Shown here: piece after piece, positions 12,269 through 12,913 of the stretch | Layout of the letters: each line of letters begins with the position of its first letter | How positions within the stretch are numbered: the first letter of the stretch is position 1 | Assembly: GCA_020201015.1 (NCBI GenBank) | Contig: JAIVHN010000213.1 | Location: 1 to 12,913, forward strand | Direction: 5' to 3' | Source of the DNA: Spirochaeta sp. | GTDB taxonomy: Bacteria > Spirochaetota > Spirochaetia > DSM-27196 > SLAA01 | Length of the DNA stretch: 12,913 bases | The notes under the pieces: generated by a model | Told to the model about the DNA's origin: nothing | What the model saw: the letters and a program-made list of their open reading frames with translations, nothing else | The model's database searches: none | Position numbers and translations under genes: made by a program

Positions 12269-12913
12269 AACACTTTGCGGATCGCCTCGGAAATACTTTC
12301 AGTCTTTTCCCAGTGCTCGGGACTCGGTTCTCCCTGCCGTACCTGCTTCGGACCAATAAACCGCGAGTAGCCAAGTGCAGCAGCAGCCTTGCGGCGCCGG
12401 TCAAACTGAGCCGCGGGGCGTAGCTCCCCGGTAAGGCTCAACTCACCGGCCGACGCTAAATCCGACGGTACCGGCTGGCCGCTAAAGGCGGAGTAAAGCG
12501 CCAATGCCAAGGGAAGCTCAACCCCGACATCCGCCACCCGCATGCCTCCGGCAACGTTTACGTAAATGTCCAGACTCGAGAAACCCGGACCAATATGCTT
12601 CTCTAATACGGCAGCAATACGTGCTACTCGCCGCGAATCCACGCGGTCGGCAAATACGCGGGAAACACCACCTTTAGCTGGCACCGTCAAAGCCTGTAAC
12701 TCCAGCATAAGGATACGGGACCCCTCATAAACCGGAGCCGCCGCAATGCCAGCGGGCATCCTGCCACTGCGCCGTACCAAAAAAACCGCGGTAGGATCGG
12801 TGATCTCCACCAAGCCCTCGGCCTGCATAGCAAAAAGACCGACCTCTTCTACTGCGCCGAAACGGTTCTTGGTAGCCCGCACGAATCTGAGGTCGTTTTC
12901 GGACTGCTCAAAG
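12256..12913 (-). CDS. radA: RadA C-terminal part (partial)
   Basis: The frame runs off the right edge, showing 218 residues of RadA/Sms, a hexameric DNA helicase that promotes branch migration during recombination. The diagnostic KNRFG lies at visible residues 15-19. It is followed by the linker GLFAMQAEGLVEI and the C-terminal Lon-like domain, with DIYVNVAGGMRVADVGVELP and the segment AGELSLTGELRPAAQF. As in other RadA proteins, this domain lacks the Lon catalytic Ser-Lys pair and acts as a scaffold. The zinc finger and Walker A of the N-terminal half are outside the window. GTG at 12882 is only an internal Val codon, since RadA homology continues upstream (FEQSENDLRFVRATKNRFG). The gene converges on traB with a 23-bp gap. 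The stop is TGA at 12256-12258. Confidence 0.92.
   Translation of the reverse strand, partial: FEQSENDLRFVRATKNRFGAVEEVGLFAMQAEGLVEITDPTAVFLVRRSGRMPAGIAAAPVYEGSRILMLELQALTVPAKGGVSRVFADRVDSRRVARIAAVLEKHIGPGFSSLDIYVNVAGGMRVADVGVELPLALALYSAFSGQPVPSDLASAGELSLTGELRPAAQFDRRRKAAAALGYSRFIGPKQVRQGEPSPEHWEKTESISEAIRKVFGSE

Noticed and set aside
12679..12693. TGGCAC-N5-AAGC with correct sigma-54 spacing
   Set aside because: It lies inside radA on the antisense strand, faces no nearby gene and has a weak -12 element.

Overview
The window looks like a chromosomal housekeeping segment of a moderately GC-rich bacterium, most likely a spirochaete. The clues are a lipoprotein with a relaxed lipobox (Phe-Phe-Ala-Cys), an AddAB-type nuclease-helicase with a small AddB, and an FxsA-family protein. 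The assignment is an inference from gene content; there is no rRNA or other direct taxonomic marker here. I see no transposase, integrase, phage gene, CRISPR array, tRNA or rRNA.

Layout from left to right. (1) 1-288: the 3' end of an unrecognised + strand gene. (2) 354-1541, minus strand: a sigma-54-type AAA+ activator with three departures from the norm: a receiver-like domain without the phosphoacceptor Asp, a GAYTDA loop in place of GAFTGA, and no C-terminal helix-turn-helix. A perfect 14-bp palindrome abuts its ribosome binding site. (3) A 288-bp divergent intergenic region, then fxsA (1830-2354, +), whose 3' end overlaps the end of addA by 20 bp. (4) 2335-8286, minus strand: addB followed by addA, a two-gene operon for the double-strand-break resection enzyme. 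addB carries an in-frame 24-bp tandem repeat in the linker before its iron-sulphur nuclease domain. (5) 8361-8591, +: a 76-codon orphan divergent from addB. (6) 8667-12232, +: an apparent operon of a TPR lipoprotein, a DHH/DHHA1 phosphoesterase (NrnA-like) and a TraB/PrgY-family membrane protein. Its promoter sits so close to the first ATG that the mRNA is predicted to be leaderless. (7) 12256-12913, minus strand: the C-terminal part of radA, convergent with traB.

AddAB resects double-strand breaks and loads RecA, and RadA drives branch migration on the resulting recombination intermediates, so two recombination-repair loci flank the lipoprotein-DHH-TraB operon. That operon joins an envelope lipoprotein, a cytoplasmic nucleotide or short-RNA phosphoesterase and a membrane-anchored peptidase-like protein; the shared function is unknown. 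The strongest leads are the stripped-down sigma-54 activator with its palindromic leader, the possibly leaderless lipoprotein gene with two T8 tracts, and the addB linker repeat.
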